The notes beneath the pieces are model-generated. The model saw only the letters and a list, made by a program, of their open reading frames with translations, did not search any database and was not told the DNA's origin. Below are positions 1-6,212 of a DNA stretch of 7,969 nt, one piece after another (the first letter of the stretch is position 1; each line of letters opens with the position of its first letter). Source of the stretch: Methanobacteriota archaeon (lineage in GTDB: Archaea; Thermoplasmatota; Thermoplasmata; RBG-16-68-12); the NCBI GenBank assembly GCA_005878635.1, contig VBLS01000183.1:1-7969 (forward strand), in the 5' to 3' direction. The translations under genes and the position numbers were made by a program.

Positions 1-357
1 TCCTCGGTCCACTACCGGATCAAGAGGCTGGAGGAGGAAGGCATCATCAAGGGGTACCACGCGATCGTGGACCCGGTCAAGCTCGGCTACGACATCCTCG
101 CGGTGAGCTTCATCCGCTCGCGGTACGATCCGAAATCCTACGAGCGGTTGAGCAAGGCCCTCCCCAAGATCCCGGGCATCTGGGCGGTCTACTTCCTGAT
201 GGGCGATACGGACTACGTCGTCCTGATCCGCGCGAAGAACCGGTCCGACCTCAACCGGATTGTCTACGAGTTGATCTCGATGAAGGACATCGAGCGATCC
301 GACACCCGCATCGTGATCGAGCGACTCAAGGAAGACATCGCGGTCCCGATGGACTAG
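1..357 (+). CDS. Lrp/AsnC family transcriptional regulator, 3' part only
   Basis: The open frame enters from the left edge and ends at TAG 355-357, leaving 118 residues without the N terminus. Residues 1-20 look like the end of a winged helix-turn-helix: a recognition helix with SSVHYRIKRLEEEGII followed by KGYHAIVDP. Residues about 30-110 match the Lrp/AsnC ligand-binding (RAM) domain, with the typical GDTDYVVLIRA strand at 69-79. Family members are DNA-binding proteins that usually respond to amino acids and assemble as dimers or octamers. The gene converges on bioY with only 3 bp between stop codons. It could control the neighbouring nitrogen-compound genes, but nothing in the sequence proves this. 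The family call is firm; the ligand and targets are unknown. Confidence 0.9.
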   Translation, partial: SSVHYRIKRLEEEGIIKGYHAIVDPVKLGYDILAVSFIRSRYDPKSYERLSKALPKIPGIWAVYFLMGDTDYVVLIRAKNRSDLNRIVYELISMKDIERSDTRIVIERLKEDIAVPMD

Positions 358-360
358 CGG

Positions 361-1077
361 TCAGGCGCCCGTCGCCGCATCCCTCTCCCGCGCGAACGGT
401 CGGTTCGGCAGGATGACGGCCCCGATCCCGAGCACGATGGCCGCCTTCACGAGGTCCAAGGGGACGAACGGGATCACGGTCTTCACCAGGAGGGAGTCAA
501 GTGGGAGGCCACCCTTGGAGGCGATGACCCCGAACCCGGTCGTCCACCAAGCGTAGAACCAGACGGCGCCGAGCAGATAGACGAGGCCGATCCCCGCCAC
601 CAGGAGGAGCCCGAGGTACGCCGGACGACGGTACCGGACCCGAGCGTCGAGGGCCCAGCCGATCAGGAACGCCGCGGCGATGAATCCGAGGATGTAGCCG
701 AACGTTGCGCCGGTCAGGATCGCGAAGCCGCCAATCCCACGATAGAGGCCCGGGACTCCCGCGAAGATCGGATCTGGGCTCGTGTTCGATCCGGCGAACC
801 AGGGGACGCCGAGGATCCCGACGAACGCATAGAGGACCTGGCTCAGGCCGCCGTAGTGCTTGCCGAGGACGACCGCCGACGCGAGGACGAAAAACACCTG
901 GCCGGTGATCGGCACCGGAGTCCAGGGCAGGTAGATCTTGATCAACGCGCCGAATCCCGTGAGGCAGGCGAAGAGGCCCGCCAGTCCGAGATTCACGAGG
1001 AAGGCGCTCTCGTACCGCCACCGATAGAAATGGTAGGTCGCATTCCGAACGCGACCGATCGTCGCTCCCGCCGACAT
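361..1077 (-). CDS. bioY: BioY biotin transporter substrate-binding (S) component
   Basis: This 238-residue integral membrane protein of the BioY family binds biotin and takes it up, alone or with an ECF energizing module. About six hydrophobic segments are visible, near residues 24-48, 59-72, 77-92, 117-142, 154-176 and 199-223. Family marks are PWTPVPITGQVFFVLASAVVLG (PVPIT at 54-58) and, near the end, PFVPLDLVKAAIV at 203-215. I start at ATG 1077 because GGGGAG lies 5 nt upstream; a TTG at 1098 would add 7 residues. The gene lies 54 bp downstream of accC on the same strand and may also have its own TATA box at 1111-1116. No ecfA or ecfT gene is in the window. Placement beside biotin carboxylase and near a carrier protein suggests it serves their biotin demand. 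Confidence 0.9.
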   Translation of the reverse strand: MSAGATIGRVRNATYHFYRWRYESAFLVNLGLAGLFACLTGFGALIKIYLPWTPVPITGQVFFVLASAVVLGKHYGGLSQVLYAFVGILGVPWFAGSNTSPDPIFAGVPGLYRGIGGFAILTGATFGYILGFIAAAFLIGWALDARVRYRRPAYLGLLLVAGIGLVYLLGAVWFYAWWTTGFGVIASKGGLPLDSLLVKTVIPFVPLDLVKAAIVLGIGAVILPNRPFARERDAATGA

Positions 1078-1082
1078 TCCGG

Positions 1083-1088
1083 CTCCCC
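1083..1088 (-). promoter_or_regulatory. Ribosome binding site of bioY
   Basis: On the minus strand GGGGAG stands 5 nt before ATG 1077. It is the reason for choosing this ATG over the in-frame TTG at 1098, which has no comparable site at a proper distance. Confidence 0.5.
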
Positions 1089-1110
1089 GCGGGCGCAACG
1101 GCCGTGACGG

Positions 1111-1116
1111 ATTTAA
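1111..1116 (-). promoter_or_regulatory. Possible TATA box of bioY
   Basis: The minus strand reads CGTTAAATCC in the short accC-bioY gap. A start of transcription about 26 nt further on would fall near 1087, leaving about 10 nt of leader before ATG 1077. The core matches the TTAAAT box before the solute-binding protein gene. If real, bioY can be expressed apart from accC. Confidence 0.4.
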
Positions 1117-1131
1117 CGCTAGTGGCGGGGC

Positions 1132-2472
1132 TCACGCCAACTTGACCGATGCCGCGATTTCGGTGTTGTAGTTGCCCGAGACGAAGGCTGGATGGGCCAA
1201 CGCCGCGCGGTGGAACGGGATGGTCGTCTTGAGGCCTTCCACTTTGAATTCCGCGAGCGCGCGTTGCATCCGACGGATCGCGAGCGGGCGATCGCCGGCC
1301 CACACGATGAGTTTCGCCAGGAGGGGGTCGTAGTGAAAGGACACGACGCTGCCGGGCGCGACCCCCGAATCGAGGCGCACGTGGGGCCCACCGGGTTCGT
1401 CCCAGCGGGTGATCGTGCCCGGATTGGGCATGAAGTTCTTCGCGGGGTCCTCCGCGTTGATCCGGCATTCGATGCCATGGCCGCGACGGGTGATCGACGC
1501 CTGCTCGGGGAGATGCTCCTCTCCCGCTGCGATCCGAATCTGCAGCTGGACGAGGTCCAGGCCCGTCGTGACCTCGGTGATGGGATGCTCGACCTGGAGT
1601 CGGGTGTTCATCTCCAGGAAATAGAAGTGCCCGCGGGAGACCATGAACTCGACCGTCCCGAGGTTCCGATATCCGGCGGCCTCCGCGATGCGCACCGCGG
1701 CGCGCCCCATCTCTTCCCGCAGTTCCTCGGTCAAGGCCATGGACGGCGTTTCCTCGATGAGCTTTTGGAACCGTCGCTGCACGCTGCATTCGCGCTCGAA
1801 CAAATGGACGGTCCGGCCGTGTCCGTCCGCGGCGACCTGGATTTCGACGTGCCTCGGATCGTCGAGGTACTTCTCCAGGAGCAGGCGGCCGTCCCCGAAC
1901 GAGGCGACCGCCATCCGCCGCGTCGCGTCGAAGGCCGCTTTGAGTTCCTCGGGATCCCTCGCGATCTTCATGCCGATGCCGCCTCCTCCGGCCGTCGCCT
2001 TCACGAGGACCGGATAGCCGATCCGCTCCGCGATTGGCAGGCCATCCTCGACCCGCGGGACGATCCCCTCGCTGCCTGGCGTCACAGGGACGCCGAGGGA
2101 TCGGACGAGTTCGCGTGCGGGAGCTTTCCCTCCCATCGCGCGCATCGCGGCGGGAGGGGGACCGATGAAGACGATCCCGGCCTCCTTGCAAGCCTCCGGG
2201 AAGGCGGGGTTCTCCGAGAGGAGTCCGTAGCCCGGATGGATCGCGTCCGCGGCGGCCTTGACCGCGGCGTCGACGACCTTGCGGATGTTCAGGTATGTTT
2301 CGGAGAGCTTCGCCCCTCCGAGCGGGATCGACTCGTGGGCATACCGGACGAACGGCGCGTCCGCATCCGGGTCGGAATAGACGGCGACGGTCGGGACGGA
2401 CAGTTCGCGGCACGCCCGCATGATCCGCACGGCGATCTCACCGCGGTTCGCGACGAGGATCCGGTTGAACAT
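1132..2472 (-). CDS. accC: Biotin carboxylase subunit (AccC type)
   Basis: This 446-residue ATP-grasp enzyme carboxylates biotin on a carrier protein using ATP and bicarbonate. It is full length for the family (about 450 residues). The N-terminal domain begins with RILVANRGEIAVRI at 4-17. By position the catalytic set known from E. coli BC is present: K116, K158, H208, E210, K237, E275, E287, N289, R291, E295 and R337, with RLQVEHPITE at 291-300. The glycine loop at 161-168 reads AGGGGIGM, with Ile where AccC usually has Arg or Lys; from memory urea carboxylases also carry Ile here. ATG 2472 fits a leaderless transcript. The gene is divergent from the KipI-KipA-PxpA-carrier operon, whose 69-residue carrier is the obvious partner. 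No acyl-CoA carboxyltransferase lies nearby, so a role in acetyl- or propionyl-CoA carboxylation is less likely though not excluded. Confidence 0.93.
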   Translation of the reverse strand: MFNRILVANRGEIAVRIMRACRELSVPTVAVYSDPDADAPFVRYAHESIPLGGAKLSETYLNIRKVVDAAVKAAADAIHPGYGLLSENPAFPEACKEAGIVFIGPPPAAMRAMGGKAPARELVRSLGVPVTPGSEGIVPRVEDGLPIAERIGYPVLVKATAGGGGIGMKIARDPEELKAAFDATRRMAVASFGDGRLLLEKYLDDPRHVEIQVAADGHGRTVHLFERECSVQRRFQKLIEETPSMALTEELREEMGRAAVRIAEAAGYRNLGTVEFMVSRGHFYFLEMNTRLQVEHPITEVTTGLDLVQLQIRIAAGEEHLPEQASITRRGHGIECRINAEDPAKNFMPNPGTITRWDEPGGPHVRLDSGVAPGSVVSFHYDPLLAKLIVWAGDRPLAIRRMQRALAEFKVEGLKTTIPFHRAALAHPAFVSGNYNTEIAASVKLA

Positions 2473-2495
2473 CCGTCGGCGGAACGCGCCTCTTC

Positions 2496-2504
2496 TCTAA
2501 AATC
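2496..2504 (-). promoter_or_regulatory. Possible TATA box of accC
   Basis: The minus strand has the A/T patch GATTTTAGA in otherwise GC-rich DNA. Its centre lies about 28 nt before the A of ATG 2472 and no purine-rich ribosome site intervenes. This spacing is what a leaderless archaeal message would show. The match to the TATA consensus is weak. Confidence 0.35.
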
Positions 2505-2536
2505 TTTCAGCGAAGTCCGCCCGCAGGAGAAAACAT

Positions 2537-2542
2537 CTTAAT
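2537..2542 (+). promoter_or_regulatory. Possible TATA box of the cupredoxin gene
   Basis: CTTAAT sits within AAACATCTTAATCG, centred about 27 nt before GTG 2567. The spacing again fits a leaderless transcript. Together with the box at 2496-2504 on the other strand it makes the 94-bp gap 2473-2566 a divergent promoter region. Confidence 0.4.
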
Positions 2543-2566
2543 CGCGCGGGTCCATTCGGCGAGATT

Positions 2567-3481
2567 GTGCGGGGTTGGGGGATCGCCCTCCTGTTGGCCG
2601 TGTGCCTGGTGGCCAGCGCCGCCGTCGTCCGCGCGTCGCACAAGCCGATTTACAAGAGCAGCACCGACGTCTTGGAGCCGGGGACCTGGGAAGCGCACTT
2701 CGTCTGGTTGAGGAGTGACTACTTCAACTACATGGGCCAGGTGTGGTGGCAGACCTACGTCGCCGGTCCGGGCCTGATCGACCTGCTGTTCTTGGATCTC
2801 GAGAACTTCTACGCATTCCGCGACGGTCGGCCATATCAGACGATCGTCCCACCTCTCGGCCCCGCGACGGACGGCGCGCAATATGCGTCGGACTTGAGCG
2901 GTGACCTGCCGTACTTCCTCATCATCCGGAACGCGGGCTCGGTCACGGTCCACGTGACGTGGACGATCTTCGCGGAAATCGACTGGCGACGCTGGCAGGG
3001 CGCGCCTCCCGGCCCGAGCCTGAACTTGACGATCGAGCGGGCGTCCGGGCCGTTGCAGAACGGGTCGAGCTGGGAGACGACGTTCGATGCTCCCGCGGTC
3101 TACGTGTACCATTGCATCCCGCACATCGACATGACCGGGATCGTCGAGGTCGTCCCGGGCAATGCGAGTTCGATTCCGGTCGCGGTCCAGATCCACGACA
3201 TGGGCTTCCATCCGGAGGTCATCCGAGTCCCGGTCGGGAGCACCGTCGAGTGGACCAACCACGACGGGACGAACCACAGCGTGAACCTGGGCATCCTCCC
3301 GGGCGGCTTCGTCCTGATTCCTGCGGGCGGTGCGCCGCTGTCGGCGGTGCTCGGCCTCGGCGCCCTCGCCGCGGCGCCTGCCGTCGGCCTGTTGCTCTTC
3401 CTGCGAAGGAGGGCCCGCGCCGCCGAAGGAAGTTCGAAAAAGCCCGAGCGAAATTGGAAGGAACGCGTGGACGACGAATAG
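2567..3481 (+). CDS. Membrane-anchored cupredoxin (type 1 copper) protein
   Basis: The 304-residue protein starts at GTG 2567. Residues 4-23 form a signal peptide. A beta-rich extracellular region follows, with FLIIRNAGSVTVHVTW at 117-132, which resembles the first-histidine strand of cupredoxins (H129). Then comes the copper loop YHCIPHIDMTG at 181-191: C183, H186 and M189, with the short C-x2-H-x2-M spacing seen in amicyanin. A second cupredoxin-like stretch at 205-242 contains EWTNHDGTNHSVN, with H237 in the ligand position, but no second Cys loop follows. Residues 257-279 are a membrane helix, followed by a basic cytoplasmic tail. Sequons N-x-S/T at 153, 165, 199 and 236 suit an exterior location. 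It probably carries or receives electrons at the cell surface. Its partner is unknown, and a link to the biotin genes is not evident beyond position. Confidence 0.8.
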   Translation: MRGWGIALLLAVCLVASAAVVRASHKPIYKSSTDVLEPGTWEAHFVWLRSDYFNYMGQVWWQTYVAGPGLIDLLFLDLENFYAFRDGRPYQTIVPPLGPATDGAQYASDLSGDLPYFLIIRNAGSVTVHVTWTIFAEIDWRRWQGAPPGPSLNLTIERASGPLQNGSSWETTFDAPAVYVYHCIPHIDMTGIVEVVPGNASSIPVAVQIHDMGFHPEVIRVPVGSTVEWTNHDGTNHSVNLGILPGGFVLIPAGGAPLSAVLGLGALAAAPAVGLLLFLRRRARAAEGSSKKPERNWKERVDDE

Positions 3482-3483
3482 GC

Positions 3484-3490
3484 ATAAATA
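3484..3490 (+). promoter_or_regulatory. TATA box of the pxpB-pxpC-pxpA-carrier operon
   Basis: ATAAATA begins 3 bp after the stop codon of the cupredoxin gene. Transcription would start near 3514, giving a leader of about 50 nt that holds the GGAGG site before GTG 3563. The box implies that the operon is transcribed independently of the cupredoxin gene. Confidence 0.5.
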
Positions 3491-3549
3491 GCGTTCATCG
3501 GTTTCTCGTTCGAATACGGACCGCCGTTCCTTCCGCGGGTCCGTTTTCC

Positions 3550-3554
3550 GGAGG
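3550..3554 (+). promoter_or_regulatory. Ribosome binding site of the KipI-type gene
   Basis: GGAGG lies 8 nt before GTG 3563. The upstream in-frame ATG at 3557 would directly abut this purine run with too little spacing, so GTG 3563 is preferred. Confidence 0.5.
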
Positions 3555-3562
3555 AGATGGGG

Positions 3563-4438
3563 GTGGCGCATCGGAGTGCCCGCTACGACTACGGCGGCGA
3601 CCGATATGTGTTCGTCGAGTTCAGCATCGACATGGAGCTCGCACAGAATTTCAAGACCCTCTCCATGGCGGAGGCCATCAAGCAGGCGCACATCCCGGGC
3701 ATCGTCGAGGTCATCCCCTCGATCTGTTCGATGCTCGTCGAATACGACCGGACGAAGCTGCACGCGGATTCCCTGATCGGACGGCTCAAGGGCATCGAGC
3801 AATCGATGACGCAGCTCACGCAGATCCCGACCCGCATCATCGACTTCCCCATCCTCTTCGCGGATCCGTGGACCACGGAGTGCGCGGAGGCTTTCAAGGG
3901 ACACCACAACACAGGAGAGGTCCCCAACATCGATTTCGTCGCCCGGGAGAACCACTTCCCCGACCGCGAGTCGTTCATCAATGCGTTGTGCGCCACGCCC
4001 TATTGGACCGTGATGGTCGGTTTCACCCCGGGCCTCCCGTGGCTGTATCCGCTCGGCGTGGGCAACGAGGAGGCGATCCAAGCACCGAAGTACAACCGGC
4101 CGAGGACCTGGACACCGGATCGCGCGGTGGGACTGGGCGGTGCCTTCCTGGCCATCTACTCCGTCCGCAATCCGGGCGGCTACCAACTTCTCGGGCGGAC
4201 GACGAATCCGATCTACGACGCGCGGCAGCGATATCCGGATTTCAAGGAGAATCCGGTGCTCCTGAAACCCGGCGACATCTTGCGGTGGCGGTCGGTCGAC
4301 CGCGACGGGTACGACCGCATCTGGTCCGGGATCGAGGACGGCACGTACCGCTTCCCGATCCGGAAGGTGACGTTCGAACCGGAAGGGTACCTGCGGGATC
4401 CTCCCGGCTACACGAAAGGGCTCATGGGAGGCGGCTGA
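3563..4438 (+). CDS. pxpB: KipI/PxpB-type carboxyltransferase subunit, urea-carboxylase-like
   Basis: The 291-residue protein belongs to the KipI (AHS1) family. With its KipA-type partner, this family forms the PxpBC part of ATP-dependent 5-oxoprolinase or the carboxyltransferase domain of urea carboxylase. Visible marks (numbered from GTG 3563) are GFTPGLPW at 153-160, KYNRPRTWTP at 176-185 and NPGGYQLLGRT at 203-213. The chain is about 70 residues longer than ordinary PxpB (about 218). It has an extra stretch at about 100-145 and ends with PIRKVTFEPEGY. From memory, urea carboxylase carries the close equivalents KYNPARTWTP and GPGGYQFVGRT, and this protein follows that pattern. ATG 3557 is an alternative start. 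It is the first gene of its operon and its stop lies 1 bp before the KipA start. Family membership is firm; the exact substrate is not. Confidence 0.88.
   Translation: MAHRSARYDYGGDRYVFVEFSIDMELAQNFKTLSMAEAIKQAHIPGIVEVIPSICSMLVEYDRTKLHADSLIGRLKGIEQSMTQLTQIPTRIIDFPILFADPWTTECAEAFKGHHNTGEVPNIDFVARENHFPDRESFINALCATPYWTVMVGFTPGLPWLYPLGVGNEEAIQAPKYNRPRTWTPDRAVGLGGAFLAIYSVRNPGGYQLLGRTTNPIYDARQRYPDFKENPVLLKPGDILRWRSVDRDGYDRIWSGIEDGTYRFPIRKVTFEPEGYLRDPPGYTKGLMGGG
4426..4431 (+). promoter_or_regulatory. Ribosome binding site of the KipA-type gene
   Basis: GGGAGG inside the end of the KipI-type gene stands 8 nt before TTG 4440. It supports the unusual TTG start, since no ATG or GTG is available in that frame near the conserved N terminus. 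Confidence 0.55.
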
Positions 4439-4439
4439 G

Positions 4440-5423
4440 TTGCTCGAGATCGTCCAACAGGGCCTCGAGGCCAGCGTCCAAGACCTCTACGGGCGTCCCG
4501 GATACTATTCGCAGGGGATTCCTCCCTCCGGCGCCCAGGATGGCCTCTCCTTGGGCCTGGCGAATCTGCTCGTCGGGAATGACAAGAACGAGGCCGGCAT
4601 CGAGATCACGATGCTCGGTCCGCAGGTCCGGTTCCGCGACGCACACACGATCGCCCTGGCCGGCGGCGACCTCTCCCCCAAGTTGAACGGGAACCCCGTC
4701 CCCATGTGGGAAACCGTTGGCGTGAAGGCGGGCGATCTCCTGTCCTTCGGGAGGATGATGAACGGATGTCGCGCCTACCTCGCGGTGGCCGGCGGCATCG
4801 ACGTGCCTCTCGTCCTCGGGAGCAAGGCCACCTATGCCCGCGGCGAAATCGGCGGCCATGAGGGACGCGTGCTTCGAAAGGGCGATGTCCTGAAGGTGGG
4901 GAAGCCGGCGGTCGCGCCGGTCGACCTGGAGGGCCGACGGGTGGATCCGAGCCGCATTCCCAAGTTCGGGGCGCACGCAGACCTTCGCGTCGTCATCGGC
5001 GTCGAGAGCTACGTCTACACGGAGCACGGCATCAAGACCTTCCTCTCTACGGACTGGCAGGTGTCGAGCAAGATCGACCGAGTGGGCTACCGCTACCTGG
5101 GTCCTCAGCTCGAATGCGTCACGCGGACGCCGCCGTTCGGAGCGGGCTCCGACCCGACCAACGTCGTGGATTCCGGCTATCCCGTCGGGAGTGTGCACAC
5201 GACCGGTCCCGGAGTAGAACCGATCCTCTTGCCCAACGACGCCGTGAGCGGAGGCGGCTTCGCGACGATCGGCACGGTCATCGCGGTCGACTTGGACCGC
5301 GTCGGTCAGAGCAAGACCGGCGACACGACCCGGTTCACGTCGGTACGGATCGACGACGGGTATCGTGCGTGGGACGAGCGGGAGAACCTGCTGATGGAAT
5401 CGTCGATCGTCCAAGGACGGTGA
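4440..5423 (+). CDS. pxpC: KipA/PxpC-type biotin-dependent carboxyltransferase subunit
   Basis: The 327-residue protein of the KipA (AHS2) family pairs with the KipI-type subunit. It opens with LEIVQQGLEASVQDLYGRPG, then GIPPSGAQD at 26-34, ANLLVGN at 41-47 and GIEITMLGP at 53-61, all usual KipA marks. NGNPVPMW, AYLAVAGGIDVP and the GGHEGR stretch after GSKATY also fit; the PVPMW and GGHxGR forms resemble, from memory, the urea carboxylase domain. A TTG start at 4440 leaves a single base after the upstream TGA, so the two subunits are probably made by coupled translation in equal amounts. The stop overlaps a possible GTG start of pxpA. In urea carboxylase this domain pair moves CO2 from carboxybiotin to a substrate nitrogen; the same chemistry is plausible here. 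Confidence 0.92.
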   Translation: MLEIVQQGLEASVQDLYGRPGYYSQGIPPSGAQDGLSLGLANLLVGNDKNEAGIEITMLGPQVRFRDAHTIALAGGDLSPKLNGNPVPMWETVGVKAGDLLSFGRMMNGCRAYLAVAGGIDVPLVLGSKATYARGEIGGHEGRVLRKGDVLKVGKPAVAPVDLEGRRVDPSRIPKFGAHADLRVVIGVESYVYTEHGIKTFLSTDWQVSSKIDRVGYRYLGPQLECVTRTPPFGAGSDPTNVVDSGYPVGSVHTTGPGVEPILLPNDAVSGGGFATIGTVIAVDLDRVGQSKTGDTTRFTSVRIDDGYRAWDERENLLMESSIVQGR

Positions 5424-5428
5424 GTTTG

Positions 5429-6193
5429 GTGGCGGTGCGGGTGGATCTGAACTGCGACATGGGCGAGAGCTATGGGATCTGGAAGCTGGGGCGGGACGAG
5501 GAGGTCATGCCCTTCGTCACGTCCGCGAACATCGCCTGCGGCTTCCACGCGAGCGACCCGCACGTGATGCGACGAACCGTTCAGCTGGCGAAGAAGCACG
5601 GCGTGGCGGTCGGCGCCCACACGGGCTTTCCCGACCGCGAGGGATTCGGTCGGCGCTACATCCAGGTGACGAAGGACGAGCTCAAGGACGACGTGATTTA
5701 CCAGGTCGGAGCCCTGGCCGGCTTCCTCAAGGCGAATGGCATGAAGTTACAGCACGTCAAGCCCCACGGGGCGATGTACACGGTCGCGGTCAACGACCAG
5801 GAGCTGTCCGAAGGCATCGTCGAAGGGATTCAGGAATACGATCCGGAACTCCTCCTGTATGCGATGCCCCATTCCCTGACGTACAAGATCGCCGAGAACC
5901 GCGGTCTCCCGGTCGTCCCGGAAGGGTTCGTCGAGTTGAACTACCTCCCGAACGGCTCGCTCGCCCTCGAACGGGCGAAGAAAGCCTGGGACCCGGACGA
6001 GGTTGCGCGCCGATTCGTCCGACTTCTGAAGGAGGGGAAGGTGACCACGGTCACCGGCCAAGACATCCGCGTCGACGTCAAGAGTGTCTGCGTCCACGGC
6101 GACGCGCCGAACACGCCGGAGATCCTGAAGGCCCTCGAGTCCGCGATGAAGCGGGAGGGCATCGAACGGACGAACATCAAGGAACTCCTTTGA
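5429..6193 (+). CDS. pxpA: PxpA / LamB-YcsF family hydrolase subunit
   Basis: The 254-residue protein belongs to the LamB/YcsF family, whose member PxpA is the A subunit of ATP-dependent 5-oxoprolinase with PxpB and PxpC. The length agrees with E. coli PxpA (244). Family signatures appear in order: VDLNCDMGES at 5-14, SANIACGFHASDP at 32-44, GAHTGFPDREGFGRR at 62-76, VKPHGAMY at 110-117, and a C-terminal CVHGDAPNTPEI. D6, N8, D10, E13, H40, H64, D69 and H113 are candidate active-site residues by conservation. I start at GTG 5429 with GGTGA at 5419-5423 five bases upstream; GTG 5420, overlapping the pxpC stop by 4 bp, would add three residues. It would perform or help the hydrolytic step after activation by the KipI/KipA pair. 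The family is certain; 5-oxoproline as substrate is only the default guess. Confidence 0.92.
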   Translation: MAVRVDLNCDMGESYGIWKLGRDEEVMPFVTSANIACGFHASDPHVMRRTVQLAKKHGVAVGAHTGFPDREGFGRRYIQVTKDELKDDVIYQVGALAGFLKANGMKLQHVKPHGAMYTVAVNDQELSEGIVEGIQEYDPELLLYAMPHSLTYKIAENRGLPVVPEGFVELNYLPNGSLALERAKKAWDPDEVARRFVRLLKEGKVTTVTGQDIRVDVKSVCVHGDAPNTPEILKALESAMKREGIERTNIKELL

Positions 6194-6197
6194 ACCG

Positions 6198-6203
6198 GGA
6201 GGA
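6198..6203 (+). promoter_or_regulatory. Ribosome binding site of the carrier protein gene
   Basis: GGGAGG lies 5 bp after the pxpA stop codon and 9 nt before ATG 6213, so this short reading frame has its own good translation signal. Confidence 0.5.
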
Positions 6204-6212
6204 TCGACGGAG

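Noticed and set aside
497..2413. 638-codon open frame on the minus strand across bioY and accC
   Set aside because: It is a frame shadow: Arg/Pro/Gly-rich, no family resemblance, and it crosses two clear genes on the same strand.
1132..2472. Calling the biotin carboxylase a committed acetyl-CoA or pyruvate carboxylase subunit
   Set aside because: No carboxyltransferase for acyl-CoA or pyruvate is near; the only carboxyltransferase-like genes nearby are of the KipI/KipA type.
2478..2521. GGCGGA / TCCGCC 6-bp inverted repeat around the accC A/T patch as an operator
   Set aside because: Six GC-rich base pairs 32 bp apart are expected by chance in this composition.
2507..4186. 559-codon minus-strand frame opposite the cupredoxin and KipI-type genes
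   Set aside because: Antisense to well-recognised genes, with the Arg/Asp/His-rich composition typical of shadows in GC-rich DNA.
2959..4686. 575-codon plus-strand frame spanning the ends of three genes
   Set aside because: It overlaps the cupredoxin, KipI-type and KipA-type genes in another frame and has no recognisable domain.
4422..5414. 330-codon minus-strand frame opposite the KipA-type gene
   Set aside because: Shadow of a gene with clear family motifs; no motif of its own.
5114..5428. Longer N terminus for PxpA starting at 5114
   Set aside because: The added 105 residues overlap the KipA-type gene and are Arg-rich shadow; the family starts just before VDLNCDMGE.
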